This document shows, one piece after another, positions 1 to 7,277 of a stretch of DNA of 13,150 bases. The translations under genes were made by a program, and so were the position numbers. The stretch comes from Deltaproteobacteria bacterium (GTDB lineage: Bacteria > Myxococcota > UBA727 > JABDBI01): contig JAESQZ010000158.1 of the NCBI GenBank assembly GCA_016764955.1, positions 1 through 13,150 on the forward strand, read 5' to 3'. Below the pieces are notes generated by a model. That model made no database searches. It was not told where the DNA came from and saw only the letters and a program-made list of their open reading frames with translations. Each line of letters starts with the position of its first letter. The stretch's first letter is position 1.

Positions 1-34
1 CCAGTCAATTTCCAAAACGACCGTATTGTCTTTG

Positions 35-62
35 CTGGATCCCGGGTCAAGCCCGGGATGAC
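35..62. repeat. Single-hairpin palindromic repeat (half-element)
   Basis: The sequence is a perfect 8-bp inverted repeat, ATCCCGGG and CCCGGGAT, around a 5-base loop, flanked by CTGG and GAC. The flanks CTGGAT...ATGACAA match the right half of the longer coding-region repeats further along the window, but the stem is a different, GC-rich version. It lies just downstream of the acyl-CoA dehydrogenase stop codon. It has no T-tract on either strand, so I do not call it a terminator. It is followed at 61-76 by a perfect tandem of the 8-mer ACAACGTG. Confidence 0.75.
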
Positions 63-76
63 AACGTGACAACGTG
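61..76. repeat. Tandem 8-mer ACAACGTG x2
   Basis: Two exact head-to-tail copies of ACAACGTG lie between the hairpin repeat and the stop codon of the acyl-CoA dehydrogenase. The first copy shares the ACAA end of the hairpin element, so it may be a duplication scar at the element border. That origin is inference. Confidence 0.6.
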
Positions 77-1216
77 CTATGTAAATAATTCCCGCGTAAT
101 AATCAAACGCTGAATTTGACTCGTGCCTTCATAAATTTGCAAAATCTTCGCATCACGCATGAGCTTTTCGACCGGATATTCTTTGTTAAAGCCATTGCCT
201 CCGAAAACTTGAACAGCATCGGTGGCTATGCGCATGGCTGCATCTGCGCAAAAGCGTTTGGCGTGGGCAGCTTGTAAAGTATTACTTTGGCCCTTATCTA
301 AACGCAAGGCTGCGTTCCAGGCCAAAAACCGACCTGCTTCAACATCAGTTGCCATATCGGCAATCATAAAGCTAATGCCTTGGTGCATCCAAATGGGTTT
401 GCCAAAGGTTTTACGCTCTTTGGCATACTGGATCGCATGTTCCATAGAAGCTCTAGCAAGGCCGACGCCTGCAGCACCGACGAGGGGTCTCGTATGATCA
501 AAGGCCTTCATGGCGATTTTAAAGCCATCGCCTTCTTTGCCAAGCAAATTTTCTGTGGGCACTTCGACATCTTCGAAAGTAATCGAACGCGTGTCAGAAG
601 CACATTGGCCCATATTTTTTTCTTTTTTGCCAACAACCACGCCGGGAAGATCTTTTGGAACAATAAAGGCGCTCATGCCTTTGTGGCCGGCTTCTTTGTC
701 TGTCTTTGCCAAAACAAAATACCAGCGTGCAGGCCCTGCACCTGTGATCCAAACTTTTTGGCCGTTTAAAATATATTTGTCGCCTTTTTTAACAGCTGTA
801 CTTTGAATGGCGGCCACGTCAGAACCAGCTCCAGGCTCAGTAACGGCATAGGCGCAGATATGATGTTCTGTTGAAAACGGCGAGAGCCACTTCTTTTTTT
901 GTTCCAAGCTACCAGCAATCATAACAGGCGTTTGTCCTAGCGTATTGGCTGTGACAGCGGTGGTGATGCCCATGCATCCCCAAGCAAGTTCTTCTTCGAT
1001 GATAGAGCCATCGAGTGCACCAAGGCCTAAACCACCACAGTCTTCAGGCAGATGAACGCTTACGAGTCCAACCTCAAAAGCCTTCTTCAAGATATCTTCG
1101 GGCCAATCACCTGTTTCATCATAGTGAGCGGCTTTGGGTCTAATTTCTTTTTCGGCAAATTCATGAGCAAGATTTTTAAGTTGCTTTTGCTCGTCGCTGA
1201 GTTCGAAGCTAATCAT
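77..1216 (-). CDS. Acyl-CoA dehydrogenase, short/medium-chain type
   Basis: This 379-residue flavoprotein has the length usual for the family. It oxidises acyl-CoA to trans-2-enoyl-CoA with FAD and passes electrons to electron-transfer flavoprotein in the cytoplasm (family knowledge). Signature 1 is visible as YAVTEPGAGSDVAA at about 123-136. Signature 2 lies around 337-370 (QVFGGNGF...MRDAKILQIYEGT), and Glu363 in IYEGT is the expected catalytic base. KERKTFGKPI at about 266-275 carries the FAD-contacting Arg, and FDHTRPLVGAAGVGLA resembles medium-chain enzymes. The ATG start is 9 bases after the stop of the upstream small secreted protein, with a GAGGGGG stretch just before it, so co-transcription is likely. 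Chain-length specificity cannot be read from the sequence. The stop codon is TAG. Confidence 0.95.
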   Translation of the reverse strand: MISFELSDEQKQLKNLAHEFAEKEIRPKAAHYDETGDWPEDILKKAFEVGLVSVHLPEDCGGLGLGALDGSIIEEELAWGCMGITTAVTANTLGQTPVMIAGSLEQKKKWLSPFSTEHHICAYAVTEPGAGSDVAAIQSTAVKKGDKYILNGQKVWITGAGPARWYFVLAKTDKEAGHKGMSAFIVPKDLPGVVVGKKEKNMGQCASDTRSITFEDVEVPTENLLGKEGDGFKIAMKAFDHTRPLVGAAGVGLARASMEHAIQYAKERKTFGKPIWMHQGISFMIADMATDVEAGRFLAWNAALRLDKGQSNTLQAAHAKRFCADAAMRIATDAVQVFGGNGFNKEYPVEKLMRDAKILQIYEGTSQIQRLIITRELFT

Positions 1217-1225
1217 ATGGACTTA

Positions 1226-1594
1226 TTACCCCCTCTTCACGAGCAAGACAACATTTGAGTTATTGAATCCAAGAAGATCTGGTCTTTGCTCTTCAGCAAT
1301 CATGTGTAGCGGAACGATAATGGTTCTCGTGACTGTTGTTGTACAAGAGTCATGTTCTTGCGTGATGTCCGTAATTTGGCCATCGCAGATGTTCATAAAC
1401 CCTGTGTTGTTGGTTTTTGATAAGACACACTGGGTGATCTCCATCTGAAACTCATGCTCAATACAACCGCCCACATAAGTAATGTGAACTTCCAGTAAAT
1501 CGTCTTCAGGATGATAGATGGTCCCAATAACTTCTAGTGACCAAGCAAGTTGTGGAATAATTAAAAACAGGAATGCAAACTGACAAACGTTCAT
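1226..1594 (-). CDS. Small secreted Cys-containing protein, unknown function
   Basis: I do not recognise this 122-residue protein. Residues 1-19 form a hydrophobic signal peptide with a likely cleavage after WS, giving a mature form beginning LEVIG. The mature part is predicted mostly as alternating hydrophobic/polar strands. It holds four cysteines (in GGCIEH, TQCVL, NICDG and DSCTT), an even number that could form two disulfides in the periplasm. An AAGGGG stretch sits about 9 bases before the ATG. It lies 62 bases after nuoE and 9 bases before the acyl-CoA dehydrogenase on the same strand, so it is probably in the same transcript, but nothing in it suggests a respiratory or beta-oxidation role. 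Confidence 0.7.
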   Translation of the reverse strand: MNVCQFAFLFLIIPQLAWSLEVIGTIYHPEDDLLEVHITYVGGCIEHEFQMEITQCVLSKTNNTGFMNICDGQITDITQEHDSCTTTVTRTIIVPLHMIAEEQRPDLLGFNNSNVVLLVKRG

Positions 1595-1656
1595 GGTTCT
1601 AACCCCTTAAGCCCCATGTATCGTCGAGAATACGAATTTGTTTCGTTTATTTTTAG

Positions 1657-2151
1657 TTATTTACGTAAAATTTGAACCACGTTGTTTGGATTCAGGTTGC
1701 GATGCAGCTCATCGTTAATCATCAAAGCAGGTGCTTTGTCGCAAGTGCCCAAGCAGGGTGTTGGCAGCAAAGTGAACTCCTGATCGGGTGTTGTTTCGCC
1801 AAGTTTGATGCCAAGTTCTTCTTGGATCTTAGATCTAATTTGTTCATAGCCCATGATGAAGCAGCTGACGCTATCGCAAATTCGAATGACCTTTTTGCCA
1901 ACAGGTTTACGATAGATAAGATTGTAGAATGTCGCGATGCCATCTAACTCAGTGGCAGACATGCCTAAATAGTCAGCAACGTCTTTTAAGCCATCGTCGC
2001 TGACATAGTCTCGATGCTTTTGAATGATCATCAAAGCCTCCAAACAGGCACTCTTCCGGATAGGAAACTTAGTAAGTTCGTGTTCAATCTCTTGCTTTTC
2101 TTCGGCGCTTAGCATGAAAGCTTGATTCTCAAGCTCTTGCCTGATTGTCAA
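1657..2151 (-). CDS. nuoE: NADH-quinone oxidoreductase subunit E (24 kDa, 2Fe-2S)
   Basis: This 164-residue protein is a complex I peripheral-arm subunit of the thioredoxin-like 2Fe-2S ferredoxin family. It carries cluster N1a next to the flavin subunit NuoF. The four ligands are visible as CDSVSC (Cys92, Cys97) and CLGTC (Cys133, Cys137). The helical N-terminal part has the typical LSAEE...IEHEL and ALMIIQKHRDYVSDDGL pattern, followed by GIATFYNLIYRKPVGK. The start taken is TTG at 2151, because the residues before LSAEE then match the length of the Escherichia coli protein as I recall it. An ATG at 2115 would give 152 residues. Neither start has a strong ribosome binding site. Unusually, nuoF is not the next gene: a small secreted protein and an acyl-CoA dehydrogenase follow. 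Confidence 0.93.
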   Translation of the reverse strand: MTIRQELENQAFMLSAEEKQEIEHELTKFPIRKSACLEALMIIQKHRDYVSDDGLKDVADYLGMSATELDGIATFYNLIYRKPVGKKVIRICDSVSCFIMGYEQIRSKIQEELGIKLGETTPDQEFTLLPTPCLGTCDKAPALMINDELHRNLNPNNVVQILRK

Positions 2152-2169
2152 GCAAGGGATACTTATGCT

Positions 2170-2174
2170 GGGAG
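2170..2174 (+). promoter_or_regulatory. Ribosome binding site fixing the start of the first PAP2 gene
   Basis: GGGAG lies 7 bases before the ATG at 2182. The open frame continues upstream to 2122, inside nuoE on the other strand. The neighbouring paralogue begins with the same residues MRWNYLISVLL, so 2182 is the real start. Confidence 0.7.
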
Positions 2175-2181
2175 TTTTAAG

Positions 2182-2778
2182 ATGCGCTGGAACTATTTGA
2201 TCTCAGTTTTGTTGGTATTTGCGATTTTTTATTTTGCAGCATCTTTTTTTGGGACACCACGAGCTGTGCTTCTAGAACCTACTGAAGTTGATCAGGCATT
2301 ACCCTTTATGGCCTGGACTGTATGGGTTTATGCAATTACTTACGTGATGCTGCCACTAACTTTTTTGCTTTTGAGGTCTGTAGAGAATCTAAAAAAATTC
2401 ACCTATGCGATGGTGAGCGCCATTATATTAGCCAGTGGTGTTTTTTATTGGTACCCCACTTTGATGAAGCGTCCTCAGATCGTGGATGATGGGATTGCAG
2501 AAGGAGCTCTGAAACTACTGCATATGGTGGATCCGCCAACCAATTGCTTCCCATCGCTGCATGTTGCCATGATGGTGTTGATGGCTTTTTATTTACACAA
2601 AGAGTCCAAAGGGGTGGGTTGGTTTGCCTGGCTTTTAACTTTATTGGTTTCAGTGTCGACCATGACCACTAAACAGCATTATTTTGTGGATGTTCTAGGT
2701 GGTGTTGTGGTAGCTTCTTTATCTGTCATTATTGCCGCAAAGCTGGTGAAATGCCCTTCTAGAGAGGCCGTGACTTAA
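2182..2778 (+). CDS. PAP2-superfamily (PAP2_3/AUR1-like) membrane protein, copy 1
   Basis: This 198-residue integral membrane protein has about six hydrophobic segments (roughly 5-24, 42-64, 75-93, 124-138, 147-162 and 168-188). The phosphatase/phosphotransferase core is visible as NCFPSLHVA (about 122-130, with Ser and His) and TKQHYFVDVLGG (about 163-174, with His and Asp). In this superfamily a His attacks a lipid phosphate or pyrophosphate, and the second His/Asp pair assists. The TKQHY form is seen in AUR1-like and PAP2_3 proteins, which include lipid phosphatases and phosphosphingolipid-type head-group transferases, so the exact substrate is open. The next gene is a paralogue about 71% identical by hand alignment. 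It starts only 30 bases from the divergent nuoE start. Confidence 0.85.
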   Translation: MRWNYLISVLLVFAIFYFAASFFGTPRAVLLEPTEVDQALPFMAWTVWVYAITYVMLPLTFLLLRSVENLKKFTYAMVSAIILASGVFYWYPTLMKRPQIVDDGIAEGALKLLHMVDPPTNCFPSLHVAMMVLMAFYLHKESKGVGWFAWLLTLLVSVSTMTTKQHYFVDVLGGVVVASLSVIIAAKLVKCPSREAVT

Positions 2779-2827
2779 TATGTGTTTGGGTTGTGGCAGG
2801 TAAGGGTTTTTGATTTGGAGCTGATAG

Positions 2828-3430
2828 ATGCGCTGGAACTATTTGATATCTGTGCTTTTGATCTTTGTGATATTCTATTTTTCAGCTTCGTTTTTCGGAT
2901 TCCAAAGGGCTGTATTTCTAGAGCCTAGCGAGGTAGACCGAGCCATTCCTTTCTTAGCTTGGACAGTATGGATTTATTCCTTAACCTATGTGATGCTTCC
3001 GCTGACCTTTTTGTTGCTTCGATCTCAGAATCATCTGAGGAATTTTACTTATGCTGTAGCGACGTCAATTATTCTATCGAGTGCAGTGTTTTTTTGGTAT
3101 CCCACTTTGATAACGCGCTCTCATATGAATGGACATGGTGTCTCTAAAGGAGTTTTGAAATTTTTGCATTGGGTTGATCTGCCTACTAATTGCTTCCCTT
3201 CGTTGCATGTTGCCATAATGATTCTGATAGCATTTTACTTGCACAAAGAATCAAAAGCCTGGGGGTGGTTTACCTGGATATTAACGCTTTTGGTTTCTAT
3301 TTCGACTATGACCACCAAGCAGCATTATTTTGTAGATGTTTTAGGAGGAGCAGCAGTAGCGGCGTTGTCAATCGTGATTGTAGCTAAGTTGACAAAGCGA
3401 TTTTCACGAGAAGCTGATGCTGTTTCCTAG
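2828..3430 (+). CDS. PAP2-superfamily (PAP2_3/AUR1-like) membrane protein, copy 2
   Basis: This 200-residue protein is a tandem paralogue of the preceding gene. By hand count about 135 of the first 190 residues are identical without gaps. The first 10 residues, the NCFPSLHVA motif and the block MTTKQHYFVDVLGG are strictly conserved. Most divergence lies in the loop at about 91-110, before the first catalytic motif, and at the C terminus. Both copies therefore look catalytically intact and probably differ in substrate or dosage. GGAG 7 bases before the ATG is a good ribosome binding site. The gene starts 49 bases after copy 1 and is likely co-transcribed. It ends 4 bases from the convergent oxygenase gene. 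Confidence 0.85.
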   Translation: MRWNYLISVLLIFVIFYFSASFFGFQRAVFLEPSEVDRAIPFLAWTVWIYSLTYVMLPLTFLLLRSQNHLRNFTYAVATSIILSSAVFFWYPTLITRSHMNGHGVSKGVLKFLHWVDLPTNCFPSLHVAIMILIAFYLHKESKAWGWFTWILTLLVSISTMTTKQHYFVDVLGGAAVAALSIVIVAKLTKRFSREADAVS

Positions 3431-3434
3431 TTTC

Positions 3435-4220
3435 CTAACTTTTACCTAAGCCAGTAAGGCTTCTTTTCAGCTTTTTATAGATTCCCTTTAGCCTATAGTG
3501 AGTATTTTCGATTGTACGTAAGTAAGGTGGATCATTCTCACGTGTTTTAAAAAAGGTTGCGACGGCATAAAGTGAAATTCTTCCAAAATCCTTCGGTGAT
3601 CTTGAGGTGATTAAATCTACTCCATGCTCTCTTTTTGCTGAGTAGAATACAATACTTCCAGGATTCATGAGGTCATCAACCAGTATTTTCTGACCTTTTA
3701 GATTTTTGACGAATAGGCCACCGCCATCATAATCCGAGTCCTTAGATGTAATGGGAATCATAAATAGCAGCTCGGGAAGAAGCACATTGTCATCGGTGTG
3801 GGCTGAAAGAAATCCTGTTCCAGGTGGATACCAGTGCGTGCCAATGAATATTCCGATGCGTTCAGGGGTAAATTCAAAACCATAGTTTTCAGGGAGGCCT
3901 TGAGCTTGATTGACTTTTTTATAAATGGCTGAACTAAGATTTCTGCTTACTGGATGTGTTGGTGGATTCCATAAAAAATTAACTGAACGAATCATGTGGC
4001 GAGTCGTGCTTTTATTCTCGATGATAAAGTTGCGACCGCCAAAACGTAGATTTGGGCCTGATAATTCTTTTGTTGGGCGCCAATTCAGGAAGTGGGCACA
4101 CCAAAAGCTTTTAATATTTCTAATTGTTTCTGGTGAAATCGCATTATGATAAATGTGATAGCCATTCTCAGCGATGTCTTGTGCAATTTGTTTGGGAGAT
4201 GGAAAATGTTCGGTAAGCAC
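3435..4220 (-). CDS. 2-oxoglutarate/Fe(II)-dependent oxygenase-like protein
   Basis: This 261-residue protein shows the facial triad of the cupin-fold dioxygenases. HTD gives His141 and Asp143, REHGVD gives His199, and Arg214 in GRISLY is placed to bind the 2-oxoglutarate carboxylate. The strand pattern between them fits the double-stranded beta-helix (IPITSKD...GGGLFVKN...GSIVFYS). The order and spacing resemble prolyl-hydroxylase or phytanoyl-CoA-type enzymes. The substrate is unknown. The N-terminal 120 residues look like the variable lid of the family. The start is GTG, with AGGA about 10 bases upstream. It stands alone on the minus strand, convergent with the PAP2 pair and 52 bases downstream of the DUF1566 gene, and could be read through from it. 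Confidence 0.75.
   Translation of the reverse strand: MLTEHFPSPKQIAQDIAENGYHIYHNAISPETIRNIKSFWCAHFLNWRPTKELSGPNLRFGGRNFIIENKSTTRHMIRSVNFLWNPPTHPVSRNLSSAIYKKVNQAQGLPENYGFEFTPERIGIFIGTHWYPPGTGFLSAHTDDNVLLPELLFMIPITSKDSDYDGGGLFVKNLKGQKILVDDLMNPGSIVFYSAKREHGVDLITSRSPKDFGRISLYAVATFFKTRENDPPYLRTIENTHYRLKGIYKKLKRSLTGLGKS
3448..3467 (+). terminator. Possible weak terminator hairpin after the PAP2 pair
   Basis: AAGCC-AGTAA-GGCTT forms a 5-bp stem with a 5-base loop and is followed by CTTTTC, reading on the plus strand just after the second PAP2 stop. It lies inside the 3' end of the convergent oxygenase gene. The stem is short and the T-tract interrupted, so this is tentative. Confidence 0.25.
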
Positions 4221-4272
4221 TGAATAAAGATCCTTTTGTCTTTATTAGTGCCTTATGTCACCAAACCTATTT

Positions 4273-5841
4273 TCATCGCACACAACGAACTGCGTTTAGT
4301 TCAGTCGGAGCATCACTTTTAGTATAGGCAGTTTGAAAGTTAACGGTCCAATAATTACTTCCCTGCCGATATTTAGTGGATGACCAGAATTCTTTTGTTG
4401 GCGTATTAGGAAACGCTGTTTGATCGATAACTGCGCCACTTTTTTGGCTGAAATCTACTAATGTGGATAATTCTTTAATCGTTGGAAGACGCCATGATTG
4501 ACCGTCTAAATTTAAAGTATCGCAATCTGTTTTAGAATTAGCCTGCGTGTCAGTTCCAGAAACATTTCGCTGCCAAATGAGGCCTGTTAAAATGTCTTTA
4601 ACCTGGGTGCTTTCAGCGACTAGGTTTGAGCCAGTTTCATTTGTGTATCGATTAGTAGGTGCTTTTGCTACTGGAACATCAGAGCGTACGCAGCGAACAC
4701 AGTATGCTTCGCTCAGACCTGTACTAGCTATGTCACCCATAACCCAAATGGCCCATGGTTGAGATGTACGACCCCTGGAGGCTGTCCAGTAGTATTTAGA
4801 TTGTGTGTTTAGAAAAACTGCTTCATTGATGGCTTTCCCGCTTGCATCATAATCCAACAACATCTGAAGTTGCACTCGAGTTGGCAACTCCCAGTTTGTG
4901 AAGCCCCCAGTTGTTTGATTTTTACAATAAGCTTGTGCCGATCCTGAGGCAGCAGCTGCATTCCAATTATAGGTGCTCGCGCTGCCAGAGGCTTCCCACT
5001 GTAAGCCTGTGTAGGAGTCTGTCACAACGCTATTTTGGGTGCTGAAACGAGAGGCCTGTTTGCCTGAATCAGCATACACTCCGGTTGTGCGGTTCCAAAT
5101 AGCCCAGTCTAAATTCAAGAGCTCCCAGGATTGTGTAAGAGTTGCTGAGGTCGACTGAGTGCAAGTTTTGCTTACAGTGGCGGCAGCGATTAGAGTGGGC
5201 GGTGGTGTAATTGAGTGGGTCGTCTCGCTATTGGTAGGGGTCATGCTGCTGGTTTCAGTCGGAGCCTTTGATTCGCTCTGTGTGCTTGTTGGCTCGATGC
5301 TATCGCTTTGGGTAAGTTCAGCTGTTAAGCTCTCTGTATCGCTCTGACTGAGAGAGCCTGTGCAGGTTCGTTGTTTGAAATATAAATTTGTATCGAATTT
5401 TTCTTTTTTGCCACGTCTCCAGTCGCCATATATTGACGCCAATAAAATATTGCCCAGTCGGATTTGTTGCCAATAAGGCTGTGGCAATAAGCTTCCTGGA
5501 AGAAACGTCGAATTTGAGTGCTTGGCGTTGGGGTGATTGCTTTCTAGTTCACAGTTTGCTGAATCAATTTTGTCGTTAAAGAAGACTGTGCAATTGCCAG
5601 CGAAGACGCCTCTGAAATTTTCGAGAGCTTTAATACTGGGCGCCATGAGTCCAAGCAAAGCATGAATGGCTTTCCAAGTTGTTTTGAGTTCGCTTTTGCT
5701 GTGAGCTTGGTTTTCATATTGTGCAAGTTGGCCAAACAATTGACTAGTCTTGCTATCATCTACATCTTCAAGGCTAACTGTTTTTGCTAGCGTTGCTGTT
5801 GAGAGGCTTAAGAGGGCAATTAATGTGACGAGAGATTTCAT
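4273..5841 (-). CDS. Secreted protein with two DUF1566 (Lcl-type) domains
   Basis: This 522-residue exported protein has a signal peptide at 1-19 (ending TLA), an uncharacterised N-terminal region to about 160, a Ser/Thr/Gln-rich linker at about 163-215, and two C-terminal DUF1566 domains (about 270-387 and 408-522). The domains repeat the same landmarks: TGLQW and TGLIW; WELPT and WRLPT; AVFLNTQSKYYWTAS and TAFPNTPTKEFWSST; and VRCVR at both ends. The fold is C-type-lectin-like in characterised relatives and is common on cell surfaces, but no ligand can be inferred. GGAGG lies 6 bases before the ATG. The start overlaps the stop of the upstream membrane-protein gene as ATGA, so the two are translationally coupled and may act together at the cell envelope. 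Confidence 0.85.
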   Translation of the reverse strand: MKSLVTLIALLSLSTATLAKTVSLEDVDDSKTSQLFGQLAQYENQAHSKSELKTTWKAIHALLGLMAPSIKALENFRGVFAGNCTVFFNDKIDSANCELESNHPNAKHSNSTFLPGSLLPQPYWQQIRLGNILLASIYGDWRRGKKEKFDTNLYFKQRTCTGSLSQSDTESLTAELTQSDSIEPTSTQSESKAPTETSSMTPTNSETTHSITPPPTLIAAATVSKTCTQSTSATLTQSWELLNLDWAIWNRTTGVYADSGKQASRFSTQNSVVTDSYTGLQWEASGSASTYNWNAAAASGSAQAYCKNQTTGGFTNWELPTRVQLQMLLDYDASGKAINEAVFLNTQSKYYWTASRGRTSQPWAIWVMGDIASTGLSEAYCVRCVRSDVPVAKAPTNRYTNETGSNLVAESTQVKDILTGLIWQRNVSGTDTQANSKTDCDTLNLDGQSWRLPTIKELSTLVDFSQKSGAVIDQTAFPNTPTKEFWSSTKYRQGSNYWTVNFQTAYTKSDAPTELNAVRCVR

Positions 5842-7130
5842 TTTTTGCCTCCGTGCCTTCTCTTGTGTGCACCATTTTTATAGAGCTCTTTAACCAACTC
5901 CTCAATGGTTTTTGGTGGTGAGGTGGACCTGGGCGATGATTGTTGCTTGGGGGCCGATGTTAAAACTCGCTGTAGCTCTTGAACAGATTCTTCGGACTGC
6001 TGTGTTTGCCAGCGCGAGCACAAGTATTGTGCTGCTGATTTAATATTACTTCCGACATCATAAAATGTTTTGAGCGATAAGGCTGATTCAGCGGCAAGCA
6101 ATATGCTTTGAGCAGCTGCCTTGGTTTTTTCTTGTGTATCTTCAGGCAGGACTAAGAGAGCAAAGGCTTGCAGGGTTGTTGCGACTGCTTGAACTCCCGC
6201 GATAACGCCAAAAATAATGAGATCTTTGTGTTCAGTATTAGGCTGTAGTTTAGCAAAAGTGAGTGCATAAGCTATTGAAAGTGCGGCAGCCGAACTAACA
6301 ATACGCTTACACTCTACTTCTGTTTCTTGGTAAGACTGCAAAACCCCGGTTGCCATAGACATGGCTGTGTCCACGAGCAGAAACCAATAAGCGTTTTGGT
6401 TATAATCTTCAAAAATGATCCCATAAGGTTTCACGAAAGGCTCAGTCCGTTTTACATCAACCCACTTTTCTCTTCTTTCGGACCATCGGGCTTTGAAAAA
6501 CGAAGGGTGTAAGAGTAGAGCCACTGTGCCTGATGCGACGGCCTCAGCTGCAAGTGCCATGAAGCCAGCGCCACGTTCAGCGTTGGTGCTGTAATGAGAA
6601 AGATTAAATGCGGCCTTAGTTGTGGGGCCTATTAATATCATCGCTGGCAAAGCTAACCCGCCTGGAAATCTCGAGTTGATTTTATGTTGTTTTAGGTATG
6701 CGTTTGTGCCCGCCCATATAATTGCAATTCCGCCTTGCAGTGCCCAATTGCCAATCACTGTACCTAAATCATGTTGGTGAATACCATCTCCGATAGAAAG
6801 TTGAGTAGGGCTTTCAAGCCAGGCTGGTGCTTCATCATCGGGTGCAAAGTCGTTTTTGCATGATACTATTTTTAATAGTGCGGTCAGCCGCGCGTGTTGA
6901 ACGATCTGCATGGTGCCAACATTGGCTAAAGCACCTGCTGTTGCTGCGATTGAATTAGTGATTTCAAATGCCTGAACAACAGCGATAGGTATAATGGGGT
7001 CATCTGGATCGATACTGTCTTCTATATGAGCCGAGTGCGTTAGCGGAATTGAACAGCTGTTATTGGATGCTGCAAATGAGATATTTTGGGCTAAAATTAG
7101 CAAGAATATAGCTGCGAAAATAATTCTCAT
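5838..7130 (-). CDS. Polytopic membrane protein, unknown function
   Basis: I do not recognise this 430-residue protein. A signal peptide covers 1-20 (ending SFA). Several Ala/Gly-rich hydrophobic stretches follow, at about 46-72, 122-142, 156-172, 186-207, 245-265, 275-295, 303-328 and 335-355, consistent with up to eight membrane spans. A charged loop at about 211-240 holds many Lys/Arg/Trp. The C-terminal 60 residues are hydrophilic, Ser/Pro-rich and end in a basic tail (KRRHGGKK). AGGA lies about 7 bases before the ATG, and a promoter-like sequence lies upstream. It is translationally coupled to the DUF1566 protein, so it is the first gene of a two-gene operon. A shared envelope function is inference from that coupling only. 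Confidence 0.75.
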   Translation of the reverse strand: MRIIFAAIFLLILAQNISFAASNNSCSIPLTHSAHIEDSIDPDDPIIPIAVVQAFEITNSIAATAGALANVGTMQIVQHARLTALLKIVSCKNDFAPDDEAPAWLESPTQLSIGDGIHQHDLGTVIGNWALQGGIAIIWAGTNAYLKQHKINSRFPGGLALPAMILIGPTTKAAFNLSHYSTNAERGAGFMALAAEAVASGTVALLLHPSFFKARWSERREKWVDVKRTEPFVKPYGIIFEDYNQNAYWFLLVDTAMSMATGVLQSYQETEVECKRIVSSAAALSIAYALTFAKLQPNTEHKDLIIFGVIAGVQAVATTLQAFALLVLPEDTQEKTKAAAQSILLAAESALSLKTFYDVGSNIKSAAQYLCSRWQTQQSEESVQELQRVLTSAPKQQSSPRSTSPPKTIEELVKELYKNGAHKRRHGGKK

Positions 7131-7165
7131 AAGAAGATCCTGGGCGACAGATAAAATTTGTTATT

Positions 7166-7195
7166 TATATATAAATTATAATAAAAATAAGTCAA
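7166..7195 (-). promoter_or_regulatory. Sigma-70-type promoter for the membrane/DUF1566 operon
   Basis: On the minus strand TTGACT (7190-7195) is followed after 16 bases by TATATA (7168-7173), or after 18 bases by the overlapping TATATA at 7166-7171. The surroundings are strongly AT-rich. The -10 lies about 35-40 bases before the ATG of the membrane protein gene. This is the best promoter match I found in the window. Confidence 0.55.
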
Positions 7196-7277
7196 TGCGG
7201 TGCAGGTGACTTTGCTGGTTAATATGTTAAAAACTCTCAATAAAACAAGTGTTTATGGGATTTTTAAATTATCGGAC

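Noticed and set aside
222..806. Plus-strand open frames across the acyl-CoA dehydrogenase gene
   Set aside because: They are antisense shadows of a clearly conserved gene, with no recognisable domain.
2122..2181. N-terminal extension of the first PAP2 protein
   Set aside because: The 20 extra residues lie over nuoE, have no counterpart in the paralogue, and the real ATG has a GGGAG ribosome binding site.
4273..5110. DUF1566 domains as targets of a diversity-generating retroelement
   Set aside because: Lectin-fold DUF1566 proteins can be such targets, but there is no reverse transcriptase, accessory gene or template repeat in the window, and the two domains differ generally instead of at adenine positions.
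7131..7277. Small gene or terminator between the RluA and membrane-protein genes
   Set aside because: The stretch is AT-rich. Beyond the promoter I see only a short AAACA-AG-TGTTT palindrome, no stem with a T-tract and no convincing open frame.
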